A stretch of 37,171 bases of DNA from Verrucomicrobiota bacterium (lineage in GTDB: Bacteria > Verrucomicrobiota > Verrucomicrobiia > Chthoniobacterales > Terrimicrobiaceae). The translations under genes and the position numbers were made by a program. The stretch is from the NCBI GenBank assembly GCA_026398285.1, contig JAPLTI010000158.1, positions 1 to 37,171 of the forward strand. Direction: 5' to 3'. A model generated the notes under the pieces. It had not been told where the DNA came from and searched no databases. It saw only the letters and a list, made by a program, of their open reading frames with translations. Positions 1 through 8,216 of the stretch are shown here, in pieces (positions within the stretch are counted from its first letter, which is position 1; each line of letters starts with the position of its first letter).

Positions 1-915
1 CATCGTGGCCACCATAACCGCCAATTGTCCATGCGTGAATCCGAGCACCTTCAGTGTCGTAAAAGCGCGGGCGTTCTCTTTGACAAACATCAGAAAAGTC
101 TGCCCTGAAAATGCGGCACCAACGATCAGCCCGACGGTGATGGTGATGTAGAAGAGGTGTGGCACTCCCTGGTCCGCGTAGAACTGGGAACTGGCCGCCT
201 CAAACTCCTCGCGGGTGAACGCTTTCCAACCAGTCGCCGCACGAATCTCGCGCGTCACTTTCCCCCGATCCGCGTCGGCTTCGAAACGACCGACAACAAA
301 TGTTGTGCATCGGCTTTCGGCCCGATTAAGTTGGATGGCAGTGGAATGACTTACATGAATGATCGGGAATCCGGTGAAAGGAGGTGACGCATTGCTGACT
401 CCTTTAATTTGCAGCCATTTATCATGGATGCGAATCCTCATTCCGGGGCGAAAATTCTCGCCGGGATACAGGAGGGCCATGCCGCCTGGATCGATAACTG
501 CGGAATCGCGCTCGTCAAGGACCGAACTGTCGCCAATTTTCATCCGCGGTTCCCCCACCTTGCTCTGCTCCGGCACTCCCAAGAGGGTGACCATACTCAG
601 TTTTCCGGCTTCCGTGCGGGCGAGGGCATCTACCTTGAGCAAGGGCAAGGCCCACTTCACGCCAGGAAAACCGCGCACAATCTCAGCTGCCGTGTCTTTG
701 AGCGGCTTAGCCTGATCAAAGCATTCGGTTGAGGAATCCATAACCCAAAGATCGGCTTCCCGCACATCGCGAATCTGGGAACCAGACATGGCGAGGAAAC
801 TAACAAGAAACGAGGCTTGGTTTTGCGTCAAAAATGCCGCCATCGCAATGGCCAAGACCATCGCAAGAAACTTTGGACCATCGTGACTCAACATCGTAAA
901 GGCCATCGAAATCAT
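1..915 (-). CDS. ABC transporter permease, DevC/FtsX-like (partial, N-terminal part)
   Basis: Reading the minus strand from an ATG at 915 gives 305 open codons that run off the left edge, so the C-terminal part is missing. The protein begins MISMAFTMLSHDGPKFLAMV, has a hydrophobic segment at about residues 16-42, then a long soluble region of MacB periplasmic-core type, and a second membrane segment near the edge (LFYITITVGLIVGAAF). This is the layout of FtsX/MacB permeases, and the N-terminus resembles DevC, the permease of DevBCA-type exporters that work with a membrane-fusion protein. The ATG overlaps the stop of the tetR gene as ATGA, and an AAGGAGG lies just upstream within that gene, so the two are translationally coupled. 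The permease is therefore probably under the adjacent TetR operator. The DevB and DevA partners would lie outside the window. The substrate is unknown. Confidence 0.8.
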   Translation of the reverse strand, partial: MISMAFTMLSHDGPKFLAMVLAIAMAAFLTQNQASFLVSFLAMSGSQIRDVREADLWVMDSSTECFDQAKPLKDTAAEIVRGFPGVKWALPLLKVDALARTEAGKLSMVTLLGVPEQSKVGEPRMKIGDSSVLDERDSAVIDPGGMALLYPGENFRPGMRIRIHDKWLQIKGVSNASPPFTGFPIIHVSHSTAIQLNRAESRCTTFVVGRFEADADRGKVTREIRAATGWKAFTREEFEAASSQFYADQGVPHLFYITITVGLIVGAAFSGQTFLMFVKENARAFTTLKVLGFTHGQLAVMVATM

Positions 916-1562
916 CGCCCTCTGGCCTCCTTGGTTTTGGCTGCTGGCTTTTTCATCGGGCCCTTGATTTTCAGATCAAATGCAGTGCAGATCCATGTTT
1001 GGAAAAGCCGGGAGGACGCGCGCGAGTCCAGGCCAGGATCGCACGCCATCCGGGCTATCAGCCCGTCAACGCACGCGATCATGAAGACGGCCGCCTCGTG
1101 TGGCTGGATGGATCCGTCAATCTCGCCCCTCTCAATAGCAAAGCAGATCAGCGTTTCGATGCGCTTAGTAAGCACTGCATAGTATTTCTTAAGGACAAGA
1201 GCAATTTCGGGGTTGGTGGTGGCCTCAGCCGTGATTTGCAAGAACATGGCGAGCTCATCTCGATTCGCGCACCCCTGCTCTGCGATCGAGCCAAGGGTGG
1301 CAATCACCTCGGAGAAAGGCATCGCTGGAGGAATTTCCGCCACCGCTGCCTCCCAGCGGGCGCGATCCAGATCAATAATGCCCTTGATGATCGCTTCTTT
1401 GGAATCGAAATATCCGTAGAGAGCACCAACGCTGAGAGACTGGAATTCGCAGAGGTCGCGCATGGAAGTGCTGTGGAAGCCCTTTCGGGCGAAGCAGCGC
1501 ATGCACCCATCGAGGATGGCGAGCTTCTGCTTTTCGTAACGTTCGGAAGTGAGTTTAGGCAT
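912..1562 (-). CDS. TetR/AcrR family transcriptional regulator
   Basis: This 216-residue protein has an N-terminal TetR helix-turn-helix at about residues 32-55 (TSMRDLC, then LSVGALYGYFDSKEAI), followed by an all-helical ligand-binding domain. The length is normal for the family. A longer reading frame opens at 1616, but its extra 18 codons would run through the perfect inverted repeat at 1578-1603 and encode KKRTFVFY. I therefore place the start at the ATG at 1562, giving MPKLTSERYEKQ. The stop overlaps the start of the downstream ABC permease (ATGA), so one transcript should carry both. Family knowledge suggests a repressor that releases the operator on binding a small toxic or lipophilic ligand, here probably controlling both itself and an efflux pump. 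The ligand cannot be read from the sequence. Confidence 0.88.
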   Translation of the reverse strand: MPKLTSERYEKQKLAILDGCMRCFARKGFHSTSMRDLCEFQSLSVGALYGYFDSKEAIIKGIIDLDRARWEAAVAEIPPAMPFSEVIATLGSIAEQGCANRDELAMFLQITAEATTNPEIALVLKKYYAVLTKRIETLICFAIERGEIDGSIQPHEAAVFMIACVDGLIARMACDPGLDSRASSRLFQTWICTAFDLKIKGPMKKPAAKTKEARGR

Positions 1563-1577
1563 GGCGATTGATGGAAG

Positions 1578-1603
1578 ATAAAAAACGAATGTTCGTTTTT
1601 TAT
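1578..1603. promoter_or_regulatory. Probable TetR operator (perfect 12-bp inverted repeat, 2-bp spacer)
   Basis: Each arm reads ATAAAAAACGAA, with its exact reverse complement after a TG spacer. It lies 15 bp upstream of the tetR start at 1562. Autoregulatory TetR proteins bind inverted repeats of about this size over their own promoter, so this is the natural operator for the regulator and the coupled permease. Binding itself is inferred. Confidence 0.75.
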
Positions 1604-1667
1604 TTTGAGAAGTCAAAGCTTAATTCTCATTTCTTCAAGATGAGATGTATTTTGCTTCATTGCGTGA

Positions 1668-2205
1668 ATGGCAAGAACCCCCACCATCGACACAAGCCTC
1701 TTCAAGAAGGCTAAAGAAATCGTCAACAGCACCAAATGCGCTGCCACTCTTTTCCTCTGTCAGTCAGTTTTGCTCCCCGTATTCATGGGAGCCTCGCTTG
1801 AACAGACAGCAAAAGTCTGGGTCCGCTAGGGCCTCCACCGTCACCGCCGCCGTCAAATACTGGACCAACCGCCCCGCACACTTGCCCTCTCCGAATTTCA
1901 CCAAAGCCGCGACGTGCGCCTCTTGGAAGACCATAGCCACAACCTGCCCTAAGCCCACTGCCTCGAACTCCTCCTCAGAGACGAAATCCACATCCGCCAG
2001 CAAAGCCAAATCCTGCGCCCCACCCCATCTCAAAACGAACTATGCGTCGAAATCCACGGCCAAGCCAACCCCATCCACGACGCGACCCTCGAGGCCATCT
2101 GCCATGAACTCAACGCCACAGAAATCTGCTATCCTGGAATCGTCCTCCGCCTCGTCTACCGCCCAATCACACCATCCTTCTTCCCGCAAAGTCAGGATGT
2201 CGGAA
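1668..2205 (+). pseudogene. Decayed coding remnant, possibly transposase-derived
   Basis: From an ATG at 1668 a protein-like frame reads MARTPTIDTSLFKKAKEI and continues to SLEQTAKVWVR before a TAG at 1827. In the next frame, right after the TAKV segment, the DNA reads SGSARASTVTAAVKYW. Joining the two looks like the helix-turn-helix at the N-terminus of IS630-type transposases, which suggests a one-base indel. Further on in the first frame a second stop (TAA, 1950) is followed by a credible stretch ending LNATEICYPGIVLRLVY. I do not recognise this last part, and it may come from a different gene. The remnant overlaps no intact gene. The assignment to a transposase is weak; the interrupted state is seen directly. 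Confidence 0.4.
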
Positions 2206-2229
2206 ATTGGCGATATTTTCTTAATAATT

Positions 2230-2688
2230 TTACGGCGCGGACCCCGCCGCAGGGGTTGCGGTCGATGAATCCGCACGGCCGCCGGGTGGTTCCGACCAGG
2301 CTGGACGCGGGATGTAGATTTTATCTCCGGTGGATGGGTTGCCAGACACGATGTCGGCGATGAGAAAGGGATGCGCTTTGAGCGATGTCATGCGCAATGT
2401 CCCAGATTCGCGTCCATTCTGAACGGAGAGGTATTTCTCGCCCGGTATGACCGGCGTGGCGGACTCTGACTCGATCAGAACGAAATTTTCGGCCGTGTTC
2501 ACCAACTGGATCGTGCCGGCCCAATTCACCGGTGTGGCGGCAGGCGGGCGCGGCTTTTTTTTAGGGAGGAACTTACCCAGGCCACCAAGCCAAGAAGTGG
2601 GCGGGGCGAGCGGCTTGTTGCCAGACGGGTGCGTGCAGGCTCCGAGCGAAAAAACGACAGCAGCAGCAAGGAGGGGTGTGATTTTCAT
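2230..2688 (-). CDS. Small putative lipoprotein of unknown function
   Basis: The 152-residue product starts MKITPLLAAAVVFSLGAC, a signal peptide ending in a good lipobox (SLGAC, lipidation at Cys18), so it should be exported and anchored to a membrane. A basic and proline-rich linker (LPKKKPRPPAATP) follows. The central domain, beginning near NWAGTIQLVNTAENFVLIES, looks like a small beta-rich domain, and the C-terminus is low-complexity Ala/Ser/Thr. The ATG overlaps the stop of the preceding gene by one base (TGATG), so the pair is an operon. I do not recognise a named family, and no catalytic motif is visible. Confidence 0.75.
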   Translation of the reverse strand: MKITPLLAAAVVFSLGACTHPSGNKPLAPPTSWLGGLGKFLPKKKPRPPAATPVNWAGTIQLVNTAENFVLIESESATPVIPGEKYLSVQNGRESGTLRMTSLKAHPFLIADIVSGNPSTGDKIYIPRPAWSEPPGGRADSSTATPAAGSAP

Positions 2689-3197
2689 CAGGGAAGCCAG
2701 GCAGGGTCGCGGGAAGGCGTTTTAGCAAAAGCCGCCGCACCGGTTTCATCACGGAAAACCGCCCATTGCCCGTCCTTGCGGACGAGCAGGATGGTCTTAT
2801 CGGGTTGCACGAGTTTAAGAAATGCGGTTTCGCCCGAGTCGGCATCGCTCAGATTCGCGATCATCCACTCTTGATCAGACCATTCGCCGGCCTCGGAGGG
2901 GAGGAATCCCTCGCGAATCAGTTTTTCAAAGTAACCCGCCGCAGAATTCGCGCTGACTTCATAGGGCCAGCCGAGATGGTTTTTGCCGAACTGAAACCCG
3001 TCCAGCGCCATTTCTTGGGCCGCGTGGTGGATTGAAAGAGCATTGCGTGAAAAATCCGGCGCCGACACGGCATTGGAAATCGGATTCGGTGCGGGAACAT
3101 CGGGTTCGGTCGGTGTCTGGCTTTTCCGACAGGCGGTTGCCGTAAGCAGGCAGACGATGCCAGCGAAGAAAAAAAATCCGAGCCATCCGGGTCGCAT
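2688..3197 (-). CDS. Putative exported lipoprotein, unknown function
   Basis: I chose the ATG at 3197 (MRPGWLGFFFFAGIVC) over a start at 3233, because it puts a clean signal peptide at the very N-terminus. The peptide ends LLTATAC, an imperfect lipobox with Cys23 as likely lipid site, followed by a Pro-rich linker. The mature domain (about residues 50-169) has Trp-rich patches such as EAGEWSDQEWMIANL and ends in a beta-rich stretch with LLVRKDGQWAVFRDE. I do not recognise the family. It is co-directional with, and overlaps by one base, the downstream small lipoprotein gene. It is divergent from nusA, with about 200 bp between them that must hold both promoters. Confidence 0.7.
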   Translation of the reverse strand: MRPGWLGFFFFAGIVCLLTATACRKSQTPTEPDVPAPNPISNAVSAPDFSRNALSIHHAAQEMALDGFQFGKNHLGWPYEVSANSAAGYFEKLIREGFLPSEAGEWSDQEWMIANLSDADSGETAFLKLVQPDKTILLVRKDGQWAVFRDETGAAAFAKTPSRDPAWLP

Positions 3198-3296
3198 GAT
3201 TGGGATGTATCCGAAGCGGCCCCTGCAATGCAAACCCCAAGCCCCTCCGAACCGTGGCCCACTGGGATTTTTGCATCAAATTAATACCCTTGCCGC

Positions 3297-3325
3297 TTGA
3301 CCCGACTTGGATGACTCGCCATAGT
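3297..3325 (+). promoter_or_regulatory. Candidate sigma-70-type promoter for the nusA-infB operon
   Basis: TTGACC at 3297-3302 matches the -35 consensus at five of six positions. CATAGT at 3320-3325 matches the -10 at four of six, with a 17-bp spacer. It lies about 70 bp upstream of the nusA ATG, in the divergent intergenic region, and is the best-looking promoter there. Assigned by eye only. Confidence 0.4.
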
Positions 3326-3393
3326 GACCGATTCCGAAGGGGAAAGCGCTGTGGCTACAGCTCGTCGCTTTCTGTTTCGGCAGAAACGATTTT

Positions 3394-4653
3394 ATGAATT
3401 CCGAACTCATCACAATGCTGGACCTGCTGGAGCGTGAGAAGGGCATCAAACGCGATGTCCTCGTGGAGGCTATTTCCACATCCATCCTGGCGGCTTCGAA
3501 AAAAAGTTTCACCTCGGGCACCCGCGAGCTTCGCATCGAGATCAACCCGCAAAGCGGCGCCATTCGCGCCATGGCGAAGCTTATCGTGGCTGAGAAAATA
3601 TCGAGTCCGCATGAAGAGATTCTCCTTTCCAAGGCTCGCGCCATTAAGCCAGACGCCCAGCCGGGTGAAGAGCTTGATGTCGAGGTGACGCCACGCGACT
3701 TCGGCCGCATCGCCGCACAGGCGGCCCGTCAGGCCATCAACCAGCGCCTCCGCCAGATCGAGCGGGAGATGATTTATGATGAGTTCAAGGATCGCACCGG
3801 AGAGATCGTGACCGGCACCGTCCGCCGCTTCGAGCGTTCGGATGTGATCGTGGATCTTGGCAAATTTGAAGGCGTCATGCCATCCCGCGAGCGCGTGCTC
3901 ACCGAGGAATACAATGTCGGCGACCGCCTGCGCGCCTATGTCGTCGCCGTGGAAAGCGGCAACCGCGGACCGGAGATCATTCTCTCCCGAAGCCATCCGA
4001 ATTTTGTCCGCCGCTTGTTTGAACTGGAGGTCAGCGAAATTGCCGACCGCACTGTAGAACTCAAGGTCCTCGCCCGCGAAGCAGGTTTCCGCACGAAGGT
4101 CGCCGTCCACAGCGCCGATCCGAAGGTCGATCCCGTAGGCGCCTGCGTCGGCATGCGCGGAGCCCGCGTCAAAAATATCGTCCGCGAACTCAACAACGAG
4201 AAAGTGGACATCATCCGCTGGGATGCCGACCCGCTCAAATTCGTGAGCGCCGCGCTCAAGCCGGCTAACATCAAATCCATCACCGCCGACGAAGCGAAAA
4301 AAATCATTCAGGTTCTTGTGCCGAAGGAAGACCTATCGATTGCCATCGGACGCAAAGGCCAGAACGCCCGCCTCACCGCAAAAATGTGCGGATGGGAAGT
4401 TGATATTCAAGAAGACAAACGCGAGGAAAAAGCCCTCAAGCACAAGACTGACGAGGCCGCCCACTCGCTTGCTGAGATTCTTGGAGTTTCCGAGGAAGAG
4501 GCCCTCAAACTAACCGCAGGCGGCATGAATTCCATCGAGGTCATTCAATTGGCCGGCGCAGAGGACATCGCCGAGGCGCTCGGTTCCGACATCGAAACCG
4601 GTCAGCGAATCCTCGCAGCGGCACAGGCTACACAAAAAACTCCCGCCGCCTGA
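3394..4653 (+). CDS. nusA: Transcription termination/antitermination protein NusA
   Basis: NusA binds RNA polymerase and nascent RNA and modulates pausing, termination and antitermination. The 419-residue protein shows the expected order: the N-terminal polymerase-binding domain (to about residue 130), an S1 domain from about 137 (GEIVTGTVRRFERSDVIVDL), KH1 with its GMRGAR loop near 253, KH2 with IGRKGQNARLT near 318, and a short C-terminal helix-hairpin-helix region rich in acidic residues. It is shorter than the E. coli protein (495 residues), with room for one C-terminal repeat rather than two. In many bacteria rimP precedes nusA. Here the upstream gene is an unrelated divergent lipoprotein gene. 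infB follows after 36 bp. Confidence 0.97.
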   Translation: MNSELITMLDLLEREKGIKRDVLVEAISTSILAASKKSFTSGTRELRIEINPQSGAIRAMAKLIVAEKISSPHEEILLSKARAIKPDAQPGEELDVEVTPRDFGRIAAQAARQAINQRLRQIEREMIYDEFKDRTGEIVTGTVRRFERSDVIVDLGKFEGVMPSRERVLTEEYNVGDRLRAYVVAVESGNRGPEIILSRSHPNFVRRLFELEVSEIADRTVELKVLAREAGFRTKVAVHSADPKVDPVGACVGMRGARVKNIVRELNNEKVDIIRWDADPLKFVSAALKPANIKSITADEAKKIIQVLVPKEDLSIAIGRKGQNARLTAKMCGWEVDIQEDKREEKALKHKTDEAAHSLAEILGVSEEEALKLTAGGMNSIEVIQLAGAEDIAEALGSDIETGQRILAAAQATQKTPAA

Positions 4654-4689
4654 GGGGTATGAAAACGTTCCCCCGGCTCGCAATTTACC

Positions 4690-6831
4690 ATGGCAGAGAA
4701 AACAAAGAAAAAAACCACCGAGGAGAAGCCGGCCGCCACGAAGCGTCCAGCAGGATCCTCGCGCTCCACGCGCACTCCACGCTCCGCTGAAACTCCCGCG
4801 CCATCTGCCACCCCAGCTCCCGAACCGAAGGTTCAGGGTCCGACGGTCGACCTGCTCGAGCCGGTTAAAAAAGTAAAAAAAACTTCCGATAAGCCTGGCC
4901 TCAAGCCTTTCATCAAGCCTCTCGTAGCCACGCCGGTCTCGCAAACGCCACCTCCGCCTGAACCAGAGCCGATTCCTGAATCAGTTCCTGCAGAAGAGAT
5001 ACCCGCTAACGAGGAATCCGAGCTCGAGGTGTCCAGTGCAGATTTGTCGGGGAAAAAAGTCCTCAACATTAAGCCTCCGATCGCCGTAAAGGCGCTGGCC
5101 GAGGAACTCGGTCTCAAGCCCTTCCAGCTCATCAAGGACCTGATGTCGCTCCAGATTTTTGCGAATCTGAACCAGACTGTTGAGGCGGATGTCGTCGCAA
5201 AGGTCTGCGATATGCATGGCTTTGTTTTCGAGCGTGAGCGCAAGGATACATCGAAGGGACATCATAAGGTCGAAGCGAAGGTCGAGGTTCCCAAAGCTCC
5301 CGAGCCAGCCAAGATCGACGAACTCCAGCTTCGCGCCCCGATTATCACTTTCATGGGTCATGTGGACCACGGCAAAACATCCCTTCTCGATGCCATTCGT
5401 AAGGCCCGCGTCGCAGCCGGTGAAGCCGGTGGCATCACCCAGCACATCGGCGCTTACAGCGTCGAACGCAATGGCCAAAAAATCACTTTCCTCGACACCC
5501 CCGGCCACGCCGCTTTCACCGCGATGCGCGCCCGGGGAGCCAATGTCACGGATATCGTGGTTATTGTTGTGGCAGCAGATGACGGCCTCATGCCGCAGAC
5601 GCTCGAAGCGATCTCCCACGCCAAAGCCGCCAAGGTCAAAATCATGGTGGCGATCAACAAAATCGACATGCCTTCGGCCAATCCCGACCGTGTCCGCACC
5701 CAGTTGCAGGAAAAAGGCCTCACTCCCGAAGATTGGGGCGGTGAAACGATCTGCATTCCGGTGAGCGCCACAAAAGGCACCGGCATAAGCGACCTTCTCG
5801 ACTCCATGCTCTTGGAAGCGGAAATGCTGGAACTCAAAGCCAGCTCGTCCTTGGACGCCCGCTGCACAGTCATCGAAGCCCAGGTCGAGCAAGGCCGCGG
5901 ACCGACAGCCACTGTGATCGTTCGCATGGGCACCTTGAAAGCAGGCGATGTCTTCATTTGTGGCAACCACTGGGGCAAGGTGAAGCAACTCATCAATGAC
6001 CTTGGAAAACCCGTCAAGGAGGCTGGTCCTTCGATGCCGGTGAAAATCCTCGGATTGAGCGGACTCCCGAATGCGGGCGACGAATTGGTCGTGATGGATT
6101 CGGAAAAATCCGCGCGAATTCTGAGTGAAGAGCGCCTGGCCGATCTCCGCGACACCAAACTTTCCACACCTCAGCGCACCACGCTGGAAAACCTCTTTGC
6201 CAGCATCGCCTCCGAGTCGAAGCCCGCGCTCAAAGCCATCGTCAAATGCGATGTGCAAGGCTCGCTCGAAGCCGTCGTGGCGTCGCTCAAGGAGATTCCT
6301 CAAAAGAAAATCACCCTCGATATCATCCACAGCGCCGTCGGCCCGATCACGGAGTCCGATGTCCTTCTGGCCAGCGCGTCCAATGCCGTCATCATCGGCT
6401 TTGGCACCAAGACCGAGAACAGCGCCGCGCAAGCCGCCAAGCGCGAGGGCGTTCAGATCAAGCTCTACAGCATCATTTACGAATTGCTCGACCAGGTCCG
6501 CGAATCCATGAGCGGCATGCTCGCGCCGGAACACCGCGAAGCCATCATCGGCCACGCCGAGGTCAAGCAGGTGTTCGATCTCACCAAGGGCAAGGTGGCC
6601 GGTTGCATTGTCATTGATGGCCGGATCGCCCGCAGCGCCCGAGCCCGCGTGTTGCGCCGCCGCCAGCCGATTTACGACGGCGGCATCGCCACACTCCGCC
6701 GCTTCGCCGACGAGGTTAAGGAAGTGCGCTCGGGTCTCGAATGCGGCATCAAGCTGGGTGATTTCACGGAATACCTGCCCGAAGATATCATCGAGTGCTA
6801 CACGCTCGAGAAGATCGCGCAGCAACTGTAG
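4690..6831 (+). CDS. infB: Translation initiation factor IF-2
   Basis: IF-2 is the GTPase that brings initiator tRNA to the 30S subunit and promotes subunit joining. The 713-residue protein has a low-complexity Lys/Pro/Ala/Glu N-terminus, an IF2_N-like segment around 125-185 (IAVKALAEELGLKPFQLIKDL), then the G domain: G1 GHVDHGKT at 223-230, G3 DTPGH at 269-273 and G4 NKID at 323-326. Domains II, III and the C-terminal tRNA-binding domain follow to the end (SGLECGIKLGDFTEYLPEDII). The N-terminal extension is much shorter than in E. coli, which is common outside the Proteobacteria. The gene sits between nusA and rbfA, the classic arrangement. A long open frame on the opposite strand is a codon-bias shadow. 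Confidence 0.98.
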   Translation: MAEKTKKKTTEEKPAATKRPAGSSRSTRTPRSAETPAPSATPAPEPKVQGPTVDLLEPVKKVKKTSDKPGLKPFIKPLVATPVSQTPPPPEPEPIPESVPAEEIPANEESELEVSSADLSGKKVLNIKPPIAVKALAEELGLKPFQLIKDLMSLQIFANLNQTVEADVVAKVCDMHGFVFERERKDTSKGHHKVEAKVEVPKAPEPAKIDELQLRAPIITFMGHVDHGKTSLLDAIRKARVAAGEAGGITQHIGAYSVERNGQKITFLDTPGHAAFTAMRARGANVTDIVVIVVAADDGLMPQTLEAISHAKAAKVKIMVAINKIDMPSANPDRVRTQLQEKGLTPEDWGGETICIPVSATKGTGISDLLDSMLLEAEMLELKASSSLDARCTVIEAQVEQGRGPTATVIVRMGTLKAGDVFICGNHWGKVKQLINDLGKPVKEAGPSMPVKILGLSGLPNAGDELVVMDSEKSARILSEERLADLRDTKLSTPQRTTLENLFASIASESKPALKAIVKCDVQGSLEAVVASLKEIPQKKITLDIIHSAVGPITESDVLLASASNAVIIGFGTKTENSAAQAAKREGVQIKLYSIIYELLDQVRESMSGMLAPEHREAIIGHAEVKQVFDLTKGKVAGCIVIDGRIARSARARVLRRRQPIYDGGIATLRRFADEVKEVRSGLECGIKLGDFTEYLPEDIIECYTLEKIAQQL

Positions 6832-6892
6832 ACTTTAATCCTAATCCCACGACCGACCGCAGGCTGAAGACCTCGTCCGGACAAACAGTGCC

Positions 6893-7261
6893 ATGAAAAA
6901 CCGACTCGTCAGGGTATGCGAAGTGCTGAAACGCGAAATCGGCGTAATCATTCGCCGCGAGCTGGAGTTTGAAAACACTCTCGTGACCGTAAGCGATGTA
7001 GACATCACTCCCGACCTCAAGCAGGCCCATATTTTTATTTCCGCGCTGGGCACGCCCGCCGGACGCCGCAAGGCGATGGAGGCCCTTGAGAACCACCGAG
7101 TCATGTTCCAGACCGAGCTGTCCCGCCGCGTGCAAATGAAACACACGCCCCACTTGAATTTCCGCCTCGACGACGCCATCGAGCGCGGCACCCGGGTCAT
7201 CGACATCATGGATGAGCTCGGCCTAAAGGAGGAATTGCCAAATGACGAAAATGAACTTTGA
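6893..7261 (+). CDS. rbfA: 30S ribosome-binding factor RbfA
   Basis: RbfA assists late 30S maturation and 16S rRNA 5'-end processing. The 122-residue length is typical. The N-terminus (VRVCEVLKREIGVIIRRELE) and the KH-like core with VTVSDVDITPDLKQAHIFIS are family hallmarks. The C-terminus contains LNFRLDDAIERGTRVIDIMDEL, the usual motif before the tail. The start follows infB by about 60 bp. The end overlaps the next gene by 20 bp, and that gene's strong Shine-Dalgarno lies inside rbfA, so the two are translationally coupled. Confidence 0.95.
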   Translation: MKNRLVRVCEVLKREIGVIIRRELEFENTLVTVSDVDITPDLKQAHIFISALGTPAGRRKAMEALENHRVMFQTELSRRVQMKHTPHLNFRLDDAIERGTRVIDIMDELGLKEELPNDENEL

Positions 7262-8216
7262 CATCATCTCAGATGCACTTCGCGATGCCCGCACGGTGGG
7301 AGTTGCCAGCCATATCCGCCCCGATGCCGACGCGCTGGGATCGACCATTGCCTTTGCCCTCTGGCTGCGCGATTGCGGCAAGGAAGTGACGGCCTACAAC
7401 GAGGAGGGTTCGACTGCGAAGTTCCACTACCTGCCGTGCCACGAGATCGTAAGCCTGCCTCCCGCCACGCCGCAGAAATTCGATGTTTTTGTCGCGCTCG
7501 ATACCTCGGTGAAAAACCGCCTCGGCACGGTGAACAAAGCGATCGCCCCCGGCACGACGGTCCTCAATATCGATCACCACATCAGCAACGAGAACTACGG
7601 CGATGTGAATTTCATCGATGCCTCAGCACCAGCCACCGGGCAGATCCTTTTGGAATTTTTCCAGCATGTCGGCGCCCGCGTTTCTGCAGAGATGGCGACC
7701 AATCTGTTTGCGGCGATCTCCACCGACACCGGCTCATTCCAATACGCCGGCACAAACGAGCGCACCTTCGCCGCTGCCTCGCATCTCATCAGCTGCGGCG
7801 TGGATGTTCCCGGCCTCTCCCGTGCGATGTATGACAGCCAGCCCCGCCGCCGCTTCGAACTTCTCCGGCACGCGCTGAATACTGCCGAGTTTCATTGCGA
7901 CGACCGCATCGCAACTTTCTCCCTCCCGATGGATCTCGTGGAGAGACTGAAGGTCCTCCCCGAGGACAACGAGGGGATCATCGACCATCTGCGTTCCATC
8001 GAAGGCGTCGAAGCCGCCGTGTTTTTCGAGGAACTTCCCGAAGGCAAAGTGCGCGTGAGCGCCCGCTCGAAGTTTCCGAGGATCGATGTCTGCAAAGTGT
8101 GCAAAAAATTTGAAGGCGGCGGACACCCTATGGCCGCCGGCGCTCGCGTCGATGGCACGCTCACCCAAGTCAAAAACGATTTTTTAAAAGCTCTCTCTGA
8201 TGAAATCCGGAACTGA
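7242..8216 (+). CDS. nrnA: DHH/DHHA1 phosphoesterase (NrnA-like oligoribonuclease/pAp phosphatase)
   Basis: Family members degrade short oligoribonucleotides (nanoRNA) or c-di-NMP-derived dinucleotides and dephosphorylate pAp, using two metal ions. The 324-residue protein has early metal-ligand motifs (ASHIRPDADALGST), the DHH signature at about 111-113 (NIDHHISNENYGD) and a C-terminal DHHA1 domain with GGGHPMAAGA from 292. The ATG at 7242 is preceded by AAAGGAGGAA at good spacing. The gene lies between rbfA and truB, a common place for this family in Gram-positives and several other phyla. It overlaps both neighbours. The exact substrate preference cannot be told from the motifs. Confidence 0.9.
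   Translation: MTKMNFDIISDALRDARTVGVASHIRPDADALGSTIAFALWLRDCGKEVTAYNEEGSTAKFHYLPCHEIVSLPPATPQKFDVFVALDTSVKNRLGTVNKAIAPGTTVLNIDHHISNENYGDVNFIDASAPATGQILLEFFQHVGARVSAEMATNLFAAISTDTGSFQYAGTNERTFAAASHLISCGVDVPGLSRAMYDSQPRRRFELLRHALNTAEFHCDDRIATFSLPMDLVERLKVLPEDNEGIIDHLRSIEGVEAAVFFEELPEGKVRVSARSKFPRIDVCKVCKKFEGGGHPMAAGARVDGTLTQVKNDFLKALSDEIRN

Noticed and set aside
157..732. Several plus-strand open frames at the left edge
   Set aside because: They are shadows of the partial ABC permease read from the minus strand, which gives a coherent membrane protein.
4981..6825. 614-codon open frame on the minus strand
   Set aside because: It lies wholly inside infB and comes from codon bias; no family features are visible in its product.
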